This document shows, piece after piece, positions 54,939 to 63,346 of a stretch of DNA of 64,000 nt. Position numbers and translations under genes: made by a program. Below the pieces are notes generated by a model. The model was not told the origin of the DNA, did not search any database, and saw nothing but the letters and a program-made list of their open reading frames with translations. Every line of letters starts with the position of its first letter. Positions within the stretch are counted from its first letter, which is position 1. The stretch comes from Parabacteroides sp. AM08-6 (GTDB lineage: Bacteria > Bacteroidota > Bacteroidia > Bacteroidales > Tannerellaceae), in the NCBI RefSeq assembly GCF_003473295.1, contig NZ_QRMP01000015.1, positions 16,760 to 80,759 of the forward strand, in the 5' to 3' direction.

Positions 54939-55510
54939 TACTCTTTCCAGCTAAAAGATTGGATTAACTCTATAATATCTTGCTTTAAATATTGAGTGAC
55001 AGGGGCCAATGAATCTGCATTCGGGATACAATCATAATATAATGCTCCACGAAAAAAATGGGCAGCACTATCTGTCAACAGAAACTGTATGGGAGAAGCA
55101 GACTCATCATCCAAAAAGAAAAGTGAACCATAAACTCGCTCGTCCGGATTGCTATAGGCTTGCTCTCTGACCGCTTCAACCTGTTTGGTTTGCCGGGAAA
55201 CAAACATGCGGCATTCATCTTCTGCTTTTTTTAATGTAGCTGGAGTTACAGGCAAATAACTACAATAAATTTTCACATTCAAAGTAGGATAAAAAAGATT
55301 CACCCACCCGACAGGTTGCTCTTTGTCGGGCAACTCAACAGTTACTAACTGCGAAACATTAAAGGAACAAGGCAGATTACCCGGAGAGAACAACTGATAA
55401 TGAGGAGTTTCCGGCTCTACACGAAAATACCCACGTGGCTTCGGTGTATATTCCGTACAAGCAACGCACAAAGCCAGTAGTAAAAATAATATTCCGGCAG
55501 TAGTACGCAT
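54938..55510 (-). CDS. gldD: GldD-like lipoprotein
   Basis: 190 aa lipoprotein; lipobox with Cys18 (CVACTEYTPKPRGYFR), the typical GldD start. In Flavobacterium GldD is needed for gliding, but non-gliding Bacteroidales keep the gene, so an envelope role is assumed here. It overlaps gldE by one base (TAATG) upstream and the PPTase gene downstream, forming a tightly coupled run. Confidence 0.92.
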   Translation of the reverse strand: MRTTAGILFLLLALCVACTEYTPKPRGYFRVEPETPHYQLFSPGNLPCSFNVSQLVTVELPDKEQPVGWVNLFYPTLNVKIYCSYLPVTPATLKKAEDECRMFVSRQTKQVEAVREQAYSNPDERVYGSLFFLDDESASPIQFLLTDSAAHFFRGALYYDCIPNADSLAPVTQYLKQDIIELIQSFSWKE

Positions 55511-56847
55511 TATTCTTCCTTCTTGTTTTCCGTTTCTGCAATACGGTTGAATTTAACTTTCAGGATACGGCGATTATCCATTTCCAGTACTTGGAAACGA
55601 TAGCCTTTATAATCTATTATCTCGCGACGACGAGGAAAATCACCCTTTATTTCCAATAAAAGACCGGCCAAAGTTTCAACCTCCTCGGTCAATTTCCCAA
55701 ACTCAGCCGGTTCTACATCTACAACACGGAAAAAGTCGGTAAGCAATATCTTGGCTTCAAAAATAAAACTCCCATCAGCCAGACGGATAAACTGTTTCTC
55801 GTCTTCATCATATTCATCGGAAATCTCACCCACAATTTCTTCCAAAATATCTTCCATCGTCACTATACCGGAAGTACCTCCAAATTCATCAACGACAATC
55901 GCCATGTGGATTTTATTAGTACGGAACTCTTCCAGTAAATCATCAATTTTTTTCGTTTCCGGCACAAAATATGCCGGACGAATCAGACTTTGCCAACGAA
56001 AAGTATCTGGTTTTTCAATATATGGAAGCAGGTCTTTGATATATAAGATACCTTTGATATTATCCTCTGAATCCACATAAACCGGAATACGGGAATAGCC
56101 GGAGTTAATAATAAAATCTATGACCTCGCGAAAATTTGTCCGGATATCTATATCCTCCATATCCAGACGAGGCGTCATAATTTCGTCTGCCGTCTTATTA
56201 TAAAATTTAATGATTTCGGAAAGCATTTCCTTCTCCTCCGGCATCTCCGTTGAGGTTAACTCCAATGCTTTAGAGAGTTCATCGACTGACAAATCATATT
56301 TCTTCTTAACCAAGGCTTTATTAATTACCTTGGTAGACGTAACCAACACTTTTGACAACGGACGGCAGATACGCTCCACCACATTCAAAACCGGAGCGGA
56401 ACGACGTACAAAGCGTAATGAATTCTTCTGAGCATAAATCTTAGGCATTATCTCACCAAAAAGCAACAGCAGGAACGTCAAGATAATTGTTTCCAGAATA
56501 AAACCTAACATCGGTGCTGCCGAGAAATTGATAATAGAATTAATGCCGAAAGTACAAAGCATAACGATAGCTACATTTACAAAATTATTAGCTATCAAAA
56601 TAGAAGCCAGCAAATATTCGGAACGCTCCAGCAATTTTTGAATCAAAGGGTCGGAAGGGGTCTTTTCTTCCCGGATATCATTAATATCGGCCGGGGTTAA
56701 CGAGAAAAATGCGACTTCGGAAGCTGAAACAAAGCCGGAAACCAACAGCAAAAGAAAAGCAAGGCCTAACGCTATTACAGGGCCTGCTGTAAGCGCCTGC
56801 AAAGTAACTTGATCGAATAAGCCCGATAAATAATAGTCTGAGTCCAA
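55510..56847 (-). CDS. gldE: GldE-like CNNM/CBS-domain membrane protein
   Basis: 445 aa of the CorC/hemolysin family. A CNNM membrane domain (about 20-200; three to four segments), two CBS domains (about 215-335; TPRLDMEDIDI and VDEFGGTSGIVTMEDILEE) and a C-terminal transporter-associated domain (about 350-435). Related proteins move divalent cations. GldE name follows from the adjacent gldD. Confidence 0.92.
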   Translation of the reverse strand: MDSDYYLSGLFDQVTLQALTAGPVIALGLAFLLLLVSGFVSASEVAFFSLTPADINDIREEKTPSDPLIQKLLERSEYLLASILIANNFVNVAIVMLCTFGINSIINFSAAPMLGFILETIILTFLLLLFGEIMPKIYAQKNSLRFVRRSAPVLNVVERICRPLSKVLVTSTKVINKALVKKKYDLSVDELSKALELTSTEMPEEKEMLSEIIKFYNKTADEIMTPRLDMEDIDIRTNFREVIDFIINSGYSRIPVYVDSEDNIKGILYIKDLLPYIEKPDTFRWQSLIRPAYFVPETKKIDDLLEEFRTNKIHMAIVVDEFGGTSGIVTMEDILEEIVGEISDEYDEDEKQFIRLADGSFIFEAKILLTDFFRVVDVEPAEFGKLTEEVETLAGLLLEIKGDFPRRREIIDYKGYRFQVLEMDNRRILKVKFNRIAETENKKEE

Positions 56848-56872
56848 GGGGAACCGTATTAGTTAAACAATA

Positions 56873-57361
56873 TCAGAACGGGAGATCGTCCGCGCTACTG
56901 GTTTCAGTAAAAGAATCCGACTGTCCGGCAACCGGTTGTTGATAGTTTGTGACCGGCTGACCCATTGGCTGCTGGCCGCTTTGCTGATTCGTCGTACCTG
57001 TATTGGCCGTATTTTCGCGATTACCGGCTCCTGTACTATAGAATTCGATACGATCTGCATATATTTCAGTAATATAACGTTTCACGCCGGATTGGTCGTC
57101 ATAGTTACGGGTACGTATTTTCCCTTCCACATATAAACCGGAGCCTTTCTTCACCCATTTTTCAACAAAAGGGACCAAGTCACGACGTGCTACAATGCTG
57201 TGCCATTCTGTACGATCGGGAACAACAGTTCCGTTAGACAAGGTATATCCTCTTTCGGAAGTAGCAAGAGGGAAATTAGCAACAGCAGCACCGCTGTCGA
57301 AATAACGAACGTCCGGGTCTTTCCCTACGTTACCAATCAATATGACTTTATTCAATGACAT
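56873..57361 (-). CDS. ssb: Single-stranded DNA-binding protein
   Basis: 162 aa. N-terminal OB-fold (about 1-105) with NKVILIGNVGKDPDVRYFDS, a Gln/Gly/Pro-rich linker, and the acidic partner-binding tip ending DDLPF. It lies between mutY and gldE on the same strand, an arrangement seen in Bacteroidota. Confidence 0.97.
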   Translation of the reverse strand: MSLNKVILIGNVGKDPDVRYFDSGAAVANFPLATSERGYTLSNGTVVPDRTEWHSIVARRDLVPFVEKWVKKGSGLYVEGKIRTRNYDDQSGVKRYITEIYADRIEFYSTGAGNRENTANTGTTNQQSGQQPMGQPVTNYQQPVAGQSDSFTETSSADDLPF

Positions 57362-57404
57362 AGTTGTAAATCTTTATTTATTTTACAAAGAAACATAAAT
57401 TCAG

Positions 57405-58499
57405 TCATTCTGACAAGTTTCCTTCCAATTTCTCCAAATAAATATGTATCAGACGTGGAACAGCATATTTTTCCAACTCTCCGCACTGTACGGAATGAAA
57501 AGATTTCAAGCCTTCAGTTTCGTGCTCTATCTCTACGTTATAAAAAGTAGCATAGAGAATTTGATGAGATAAGACATGTTTTACCCCAGCCAATCCGACC
57601 GAAAAATTTATCCTTCCTGCACCTTCAAACAGCTTTCGGAAAGCTTCGTTCTGTTGCAAACCGGCAAAATCAACCGGACTATCTGTCTCAATAAGCGGAA
57701 ATTCATACAAACCTTCCCAAATATCACCGGGACCACGACGGGACAACCATGTATTACCTTCATATATAATATATAGATAATGGAAATAGCGGTTACGGGG
57801 TTTCGTTTTATTCTGTTTGACCGGATATTGCCGAACTGTTCTCGCATTATACGCCATACAATATTCTTTCAACGGACATATTTCACAATCCGGATTTTGA
57901 GGAACACATTGCAAAGCTCCAAATTCCATGATTGCTTGATTGTGCTGACCAGCATACTGTGGGTTCATCACCAGACCTGCTAATTCAGTGAACTGCTTTT
58001 TCCCCTTAGGCGTATCAATAGGAGTATTGAGAGCAAAAAGACGCGACAATACGCGAAACACATTTCCATCTACTACCGGATAAGGCTTATTCCAAACAAA
58101 AGAGGCAATAGCAGCAGCAGTGTACTCTCCTATTCCCTTCAAAGACAATATATCTTTATATCCGGACGGGAATATCCCTCCGAAACGCGTCATCACATCT
58201 TTTGCTGCCGCGTGAAGATTACGTGCCCGACTATAGTAACCAAGCCCTTGCCAATACTTTAGTATTTCATCTTCTTCCGCGGCTGCCAATGAAGCCACAT
58301 CCGGAAAACGTTCTGTAAAACGTAGAAAATAATCCTGTCCTTGCGCCACACGCGTTTGCTGAAGTATAATTTCCGAAACCCAGATAATATACGGATCCGA
58401 AGACTCTCTCCAAGGTAAAATACGCCTGTTTTCCCCATACCAATCAAGCAACAACCCGCTGATTACCAAGATGTTTTCATCATTCAATATATAGTTCAT
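57405..58499 (-). CDS. mutY: A/G-specific adenine DNA glycosylase
   Basis: 364 aa. The ATG at 58499 is taken over an in-frame TTG at 58514. MutY removes adenine mispaired with 8-oxoguanine. The catalytic Glu lies in VSEIILQQTRV, the helix-hairpin-helix Asp in YPVVDGNVFRV, and the 4Fe-4S cysteines in CVPQNPDCEICPLKEYC. The C-terminal NUDIX-like domain that reads 8-oxoguanine is present. Confidence 0.97.
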   Translation of the reverse strand: MNYILNDENILVISGLLLDWYGENRRILPWRESSDPYIIWVSEIILQQTRVAQGQDYFLRFTERFPDVASLAAAEEDEILKYWQGLGYYSRARNLHAAAKDVMTRFGGIFPSGYKDILSLKGIGEYTAAAIASFVWNKPYPVVDGNVFRVLSRLFALNTPIDTPKGKKQFTELAGLVMNPQYAGQHNQAIMEFGALQCVPQNPDCEICPLKEYCMAYNARTVRQYPVKQNKTKPRNRYFHYLYIIYEGNTWLSRRGPGDIWEGLYEFPLIETDSPVDFAGLQQNEAFRKLFEGAGRINFSVGLAGVKHVLSHQILYATFYNVEIEHETEGLKSFHSVQCGELEKYAVPRLIHIYLEKLEGNLSE

Positions 58500-58624
58500 T
58501 TTCTTTTCTTTCAAAACCTGTAATTAATTGATTTATGCAAACATACATAGTTCCGGTGAATTGTGAAGAAACATTTTTCTTAAAAATAGGCATTCAATTC
58601 TTTTCCCACTTAAATAAAAAGCTA

Positions 58625-58632
58625 TATATTTG
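58625..58632 (+). promoter_or_regulatory. -7 element of the HU gene
   Basis: TATATTTG, 51 bases before the start codon; a TTT run lies near the -33 position. Confidence 0.5.
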
Positions 58633-58683
58633 CATTCCAAAAAATTAATAGGTCCAAATCAATTATTTAATTAATTCAAAGAC

Positions 58684-58956
58684 ATGACTAAAGCAGATAT
58701 TGTTAGCGAAATTTCAAAAAGTACCGGTATTGACAAACAAACGGTATTGAATAGCGTAGAATCTTTTATGGATATCGTAAAAAGTTCACTGTCCCAGGGA
58801 GAAAATGTATACCTGAGAGGTTTTGGAAGTTTCGTAATTAAGAAGAGAGCCCAAAAGACTGCTCGTAATATTTCAAGAAATACTACGATCATCATCCCGG
58901 AACACAACATTCCGTCATTCAAACCGGCTAAGACTTTCCTGAACGAAGTTAAGTAA
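58684..58956 (+). CDS. HU-family DNA-binding protein
   Basis: 90 aa histone-like protein. MTKADIVSEISKSTGIDKQT and the GFGSFVIKKRAQKTARN stretch match HU; the arm carries NTTIIIPEHNIPSFKPAK with the intercalating proline. It bends and compacts DNA as a dimer. It is followed by a tiny ribosomal-type gene 36 bases away. Confidence 0.96.
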   Translation: MTKADIVSEISKSTGIDKQTVLNSVESFMDIVKSSLSQGENVYLRGFGSFVIKKRAQKTARNISRNTTIIIPEHNIPSFKPAKTFLNEVK

Positions 58957-58992
58957 TTTAGTAATCATAGTTTAATTTAAAATTTTAAAACA

Positions 58993-59082
58993 ATGCCTAG
59001 CGGAAAGAAAAGAAAAAGACATAAAATGTCTACGCACAAGCGCAAAAAGAGATTAAAGAAGAATAGACACAAAAAGAAATAA
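58993..59082 (+). CDS. 29-aa basic AURKAIP1/COX24-type ribosomal peptide (bS22-like)
   Basis: ATG at 58993, stop TAA at 59080-59082. The 29 residues are mostly Lys, Arg and His (MPSGKKRKRHKMSTHKRKKR, then LKKNRHKKK). This matches the AURKAIP1/COX24 (DUF1713) pattern known for a small-subunit ribosomal peptide, bS22 of mycobacteria and mS38 of mitochondria. A strong terminator follows directly. It is below usual gene-calling length. Ribosome association here is inference. Confidence 0.85.
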   Translation: MPSGKKRKRHKMSTHKRKKRLKKNRHKKK

Positions 59083-59098
59083 GTCTATCCCGAACTCT

Positions 59099-59139
59099 AA
59101 AGAACAAACTTAATAAGAGACCTTTTAAGTTTGTTCTTT
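59099..59139 (+). terminator. Terminator after the bS22-like gene
   Basis: Perfect 15-bp stem AAAGAACAAACTTAA / TTAAGTTTGTTCTTT with an 11-base loop. It separates the small-protein gene from the RNase G gene. Confidence 0.85.
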
Positions 59140-59180
59140 GCGTATTTTATAAGGTCTAATATTAAAACCCCTTTTTTATA

Positions 59181-60764
59181 GTGATTAGTGAACTAGTTGT
59201 AGATGTACAACCCAAAGAGGTATCTATTGCCGTACTGGAAGATAAGAACCTTGTCGAGCTCCAAAAAGAAGCTCGCAATGTTTCTTTCGCCGTAGGCGAT
59301 ATTTATCTGGGCAAAGTAAAGAAACTGATGCCGGGGTTGAACGCTGCATTCATTGATGTAGGTTATAAAAAGGATGCATTTCTTCATTATCTGGACTTAG
59401 GTCCCAATTTCAACACCCAGCAGAAATTCCTGAAACAAGCACTCGGTGAACAGAAAGGCGACGCCAAAAAGTTACCATCTGTCACCAAAATACAGTTGCT
59501 TCCCGAAATTGAAAAAGACGGAAGTATCAGTAACGTGTTGAAGGTCGGACAAGAAGTGCTGGTGCAAATTGCAAAAGAGCCGATTTCCACCAAAGGTCCC
59601 AGGCTGACTTCCGAAATTTCGTTTGCCGGAAGATACATTGTTCTGATACCATTTGCCGACAAGGTTTCGGTCTCCACTAAAATCAAATCGAGCGAAGAGC
59701 GTGCCCGTTTACGCCAACTCATCCAAAGTATCAAACCGAAGAACTTCAGTGTAATTGTACGTACCTCTTCGGAAGGGAAACGTGTCGCAGAGCTCGACCA
59801 TGAATTAAAGACATTACTGAAACGTTGGGAAGACAACATTGTCAAGATTACCAAAGTAAAAGCTCCTGCACTCATTTACGAAGAAACAGCAAGAGCAGTG
59901 GCTTTGTTACGTGACATTTTCAATCCTTCTTTTCAGAACATTTACGTAAACGATGCTGACATCTACCATAACATTCGTGATTATGTCAGTCTGATTGCAC
60001 CCGGACGGGAAGATATCGTTCAACGGTACACCGGAGAACTTCCCATTTTTGACAATTTTGCAATTACCAAGCAAATCAAGTCTTTATTCGGACGCACCGT
60101 TACGTACAAAAGTGGAGCCTATTTAATCATCGAGCATACGGAGGCCATGCATGTCGTCGACGTGAACAGCGGAAACCGTTCCAAAGGCAGTGACGCTCAG
60201 GAAAAGACAGCTATTGATGTCAATATTGCGGCAGCCGACGAAATCGCTCGCCAATTACGTTTGCGTGATATGGGTGGTATTATTGTTGTCGATTTTATCG
60301 ACATGGCAGAAGCTTCAAACCGGCAAAAGTTATTTGAGCACATGACAAAAGCCATGGCTAACGACCGTGCTAAACATAACATCCTGCCCCTAAGCAAATT
60401 CGGCCTGATGCAAATCACCCGTCAACGTGTTCGCCCGGCTATGGACGTGGACACTACCGAAGCCTGTCCGACTTGTTTCGGCACTGGAACAATCAAGCCC
60501 TCAATCCTGTTTACCGACAATTTGGAAGGAAAAATCGACTGTTTGGTAAACAAACACAATGTGAAGAAATTCGCCCTGCACGTACATCCTTATGTTGCAG
60601 CATTTATAAAGAGTGGAAAATTCCCTCTTAGTTGGAAATGGAAACTGAAATACTCAATAGGTATTAAAGTTATTCCCAATCAGAGTCTGGCTTTCCTGGA
60701 GTATAAATTTATAGACTCCGACAAAAACGAGTTAGACATGATGGAAGAAAAGGAAATTAAATGA
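59181..60764 (+). CDS. rng: Ribonuclease G/E family endoribonuclease
   Basis: 527 aa. The family start is VISELVVDVQPKEV, here with GTG at 59181 and no Shine-Dalgarno. An S1 domain (about 35-130) and the catalytic DNase I-like region follow: magnesium-binding Asp327 (HVVDVNSGNR) and Asp371 (IIVVDFIDM), and the zinc-link Cys429/Cys432 in CPTCFGTG. The absence of the long C-terminal scaffold of RNase E favours RNase G. It processes rRNA and mRNA. Confidence 0.95.
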   Translation: MISELVVDVQPKEVSIAVLEDKNLVELQKEARNVSFAVGDIYLGKVKKLMPGLNAAFIDVGYKKDAFLHYLDLGPNFNTQQKFLKQALGEQKGDAKKLPSVTKIQLLPEIEKDGSISNVLKVGQEVLVQIAKEPISTKGPRLTSEISFAGRYIVLIPFADKVSVSTKIKSSEERARLRQLIQSIKPKNFSVIVRTSSEGKRVAELDHELKTLLKRWEDNIVKITKVKAPALIYEETARAVALLRDIFNPSFQNIYVNDADIYHNIRDYVSLIAPGREDIVQRYTGELPIFDNFAITKQIKSLFGRTVTYKSGAYLIIEHTEAMHVVDVNSGNRSKGSDAQEKTAIDVNIAAADEIARQLRLRDMGGIIVVDFIDMAEASNRQKLFEHMTKAMANDRAKHNILPLSKFGLMQITRQRVRPAMDVDTTEACPTCFGTGTIKPSILFTDNLEGKIDCLVNKHNVKKFALHVHPYVAAFIKSGKFPLSWKWKLKYSIGIKVIPNQSLAFLEYKFIDSDKNELDMMEEKEIK

Positions 60765-60765
60765 A

Positions 60766-60800
60766 AAATTCCCGGAGTTAGATACTTCGGGAATTTTTTT
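60766..60800 (+). terminator. Terminator after RNase G
   Basis: 13-bp stem with one G-T pair (AAATTCCCGGAGT / ACTTCGGGAATTT) and a 5-base loop, followed by T4; begins two bases after the stop codon. Confidence 0.9.
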
Positions 60801-60840
60801 ATAAGATGACAATCTATAGAAACAAATAAAGGTAAAAGAC

Positions 60841-62238
60841 CTATTTCGTTTTCGATTTCGCCAAATCCAATGCCGATGTCGTTACATAATATTTTGCCAA
60901 CATATTAGGGACTTCCCAAGCCGGAAGAGCACCATCTTTCAGATATTCAAGGAAATGCTCCATTACCTGGCCGAAATGAGCCTCATGTCCCACACGATAC
61001 TTTGATGGAATTACGACTTGCCATACGCCATCGTCTATCTTATTCAGCGCAACACCCGGATATTCTGAAGCTATTTTATCCATAGAAGCAGACAAGTCTT
61101 TTTCATAAGCAGACAAATCTACGCCTTTTACCGCTTCTACATACAACTCTGGTTGGTAACTCTGTTCTTTTCCCTGGCGAATGACCAAATCGGCTTTACT
61201 TCCTTTCATTACGGAAAAATGAGTATCACCGCCACCTTCAGGAAAGGTATAATTCCAAATAACCGATACTTTGGCACAAACTCCCTTGATTTTATAAATG
61301 ATGTCACCGTTACAATAGACTTTCAAGGTGTCGTCCACAACATCTTTTTTCAGAAAATCCGGATAAGTTTCAGCCCCCGTCACTTGTGTAAATTCGGCAG
61401 GACTGATAGATGTTGTCCAACGATTGGCATCCAACAATTCAATATCCTTCGTATAATCGATAATTTGTTCCGGGAACGCTTCCCACTGTACAAGGTCCAC
61501 CAAATGAGTCGTTACATCCACAATCCCTTCTCCTTGCTGGTTTACATCAAAATACCAAACCGGACGAGTCAATGGTTTTCCGTCTACAACTTTAAAGAAA
61601 TGATGTACGCTTTCCTTCACAATAGCCGGTTCTTCAGGAGTTCCCGGCAACTGTTCACCATAAACAACCGGCATAGTGGAAAGCTCACGTTGGAGCATCG
61701 TTGTTATTTCATTCCGTTCCGTCATAATGTCATACAACATGATTTCTTTTTGTTTCGCAATATCGAAACACTCTTTCAGCAATTTGAAATTCTCACTGTT
61801 AATAGCCATCGGTTTATCGGATAAAACATTTATTCCGGCTTCCAACGTTTTTTTGATATACTCCGTCTTCTTGCCGTTATTTCCAGCCTGGACCATCACA
61901 TTCCCTTTTTTCTCAGCCAACATCTTTTCCAGAAAGTCCGAACCTGTGTAAACAACTTCATTCCAGCTTGTCGGATTGTCTGCACGAGTATTAAAACCCT
62001 TGATTCGTTTTAAATGCTCATCCACATCAAAACCAGTGGGTGCGTACACATAAACATCTTTAGAAACTTGCGGATAAGATACCTTTTGCACCAATGCGGC
62101 ATGGAAATGACCAGGGTCCAAAGTTATCAATTTCACTTCCCCCGGTGCACCGGTGAAACCTTTTGCTTCTTCTTTTTTTGTGGAACAAGACGTTCCAACC
62201 AGCAGAGCAGCCATAGAAAATACAAGATAGTTTTTCAT
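60841..62238 (-). CDS. Gfo/Idh/MocA-type oxidoreductase lipoprotein
   Basis: 465 aa; lipobox LLVGTSC with Cys18, so the protein is exported and lipid-anchored. The NAD-fold part (about 35-185) includes AGNNGKKTEYIKKTLEAGIN and VLSDKPMAINSENF, where the Lys-Pro of Gfo/Idh/MocA proteins is present. A putative oxidoreductase C-terminal domain follows. A dinucleotide enzyme outside the cytoplasm is a known Bacteroidota pattern. Substrate unknown, probably a sugar. Confidence 0.88.
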   Translation of the reverse strand: MKNYLVFSMAALLVGTSCSTKKEEAKGFTGAPGEVKLITLDPGHFHAALVQKVSYPQVSKDVYVYAPTGFDVDEHLKRIKGFNTRADNPTSWNEVVYTGSDFLEKMLAEKKGNVMVQAGNNGKKTEYIKKTLEAGINVLSDKPMAINSENFKLLKECFDIAKQKEIMLYDIMTERNEITTMLQRELSTMPVVYGEQLPGTPEEPAIVKESVHHFFKVVDGKPLTRPVWYFDVNQQGEGIVDVTTHLVDLVQWEAFPEQIIDYTKDIELLDANRWTTSISPAEFTQVTGAETYPDFLKKDVVDDTLKVYCNGDIIYKIKGVCAKVSVIWNYTFPEGGGDTHFSVMKGSKADLVIRQGKEQSYQPELYVEAVKGVDLSAYEKDLSASMDKIASEYPGVALNKIDDGVWQVVIPSKYRVGHEAHFGQVMEHFLEYLKDGALPAWEVPNMLAKYYVTTSALDLAKSKTK

Positions 62239-62310
62239 ATTATGATTATTAATTTATAGATTGACATCATTACAGGACGTACAGGGTACAAAGATAATAA
62301 AACAAACCAA

Positions 62311-63255
62311 TCAAAATCCCTCTTTCAATATCTTTCTTAAAGGTTGGAAAAAACGTTCAATTAAACGCAATTCTCCTGTTACGATTTCTGCTGAAGCTGT
62401 CATTTCATGAGACACTGGCAGCATTTTTTCATAATTTGTCAACGGTCCTTTCGGGAAAGTTATTTCTACGACATAATTATCTTCTACCGGAACCAAAGAT
62501 ACAAGAGAAACAACTCCTTCCACAATTCCAAATTCTTGGTCCGGAAAATTGGAGAAGCGAACTATCACCCGCTGGCCGACTTTCACTTTTCCGGAACGTG
62601 CTATAGGAAGAAGCGCCCGGCCAATCCACTTTCCACATTCTTCCGGGACGATGCGGCAAAAGACCTCACCGGACGACAAATATAAATTCGGAAATCCTTG
62701 TTTCAACAACTGTACATGCCCTGCAGCTGACGACATCAAACAATAATTCATCTCCCAATGCCGGATAGCCGCCAGCAATTGTCCAACCGAAGCCCTGTAA
62801 TCCTGAGCCGCCACATCTTTAGCTGCCAAACTCGTATAAGCAGACTGAATATCTCCCAACTGCCAAACATCCTGAGACAAATAATACCCCAAACGCTCGG
62901 GTTCTCCGGCATAACGCGCCAACAATTTCTTCAAACGAAAGACATCCTCGGTCTCCGCTGCATTTTCAATCACGGCCAACGGAACGCCTTCTTTCACAAC
63001 TTGTCCGTCTGAGACATACAAACCACAAACTTTTCCGGAAGAACGGGCCACCACTGCTGATACGGGATTTTGGCTGGTCAACACCATCTCTGCCTCTATC
63101 ATATCCGGATACTTAAAGAAACAACTTCCTACAAGCAAGCCCAAAACTACAATAAACAATATTGCAATTCCCCATCGTATAATCCAGACCGGGACCTCTC
63201 CCATTACCTCCTGGACCTCTTCGCTCCGTAGTTCTATTTCTTTTCCGTTTTCCAT
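62311..63255 (-). CDS. HlyD-family secretion adaptor
   Basis: 314 aa. A single membrane segment (about 26-48), then lipoyl (about 60-95, SGKVCGLYVSDGQVVKEGVP), helical and beta-barrel regions. The first part resembles adaptors of peptide-exporting ABC transporters (bacteriocin or NVEALA-type), but no ABC transporter is within the window; the cognate one may lie elsewhere or downstream in another locus. A possible promoter is TACTTTTG on the minus strand about 70 bases before the start. Confidence 0.88.
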   Translation of the reverse strand: MENGKEIELRSEEVQEVMGEVPVWIIRWGIAILFIVVLGLLVGSCFFKYPDMIEAEMVLTSQNPVSAVVARSSGKVCGLYVSDGQVVKEGVPLAVIENAAETEDVFRLKKLLARYAGEPERLGYYLSQDVWQLGDIQSAYTSLAAKDVAAQDYRASVGQLLAAIRHWEMNYCLMSSAAGHVQLLKQGFPNLYLSSGEVFCRIVPEECGKWIGRALLPIARSGKVKVGQRVIVRFSNFPDQEFGIVEGVVSLVSLVPVEDNYVVEITFPKGPLTNYEKMLPVSHEMTASAEIVTGELRLIERFFQPLRKILKEGF

Positions 63256-63346
63256 ATATGTGTATATTAAACAAAGAGCATGATTATATATCTTGCATCA
63301 AAAGTAATATAAATATGTATTCATTCATCAAAAATCGACATTTATC

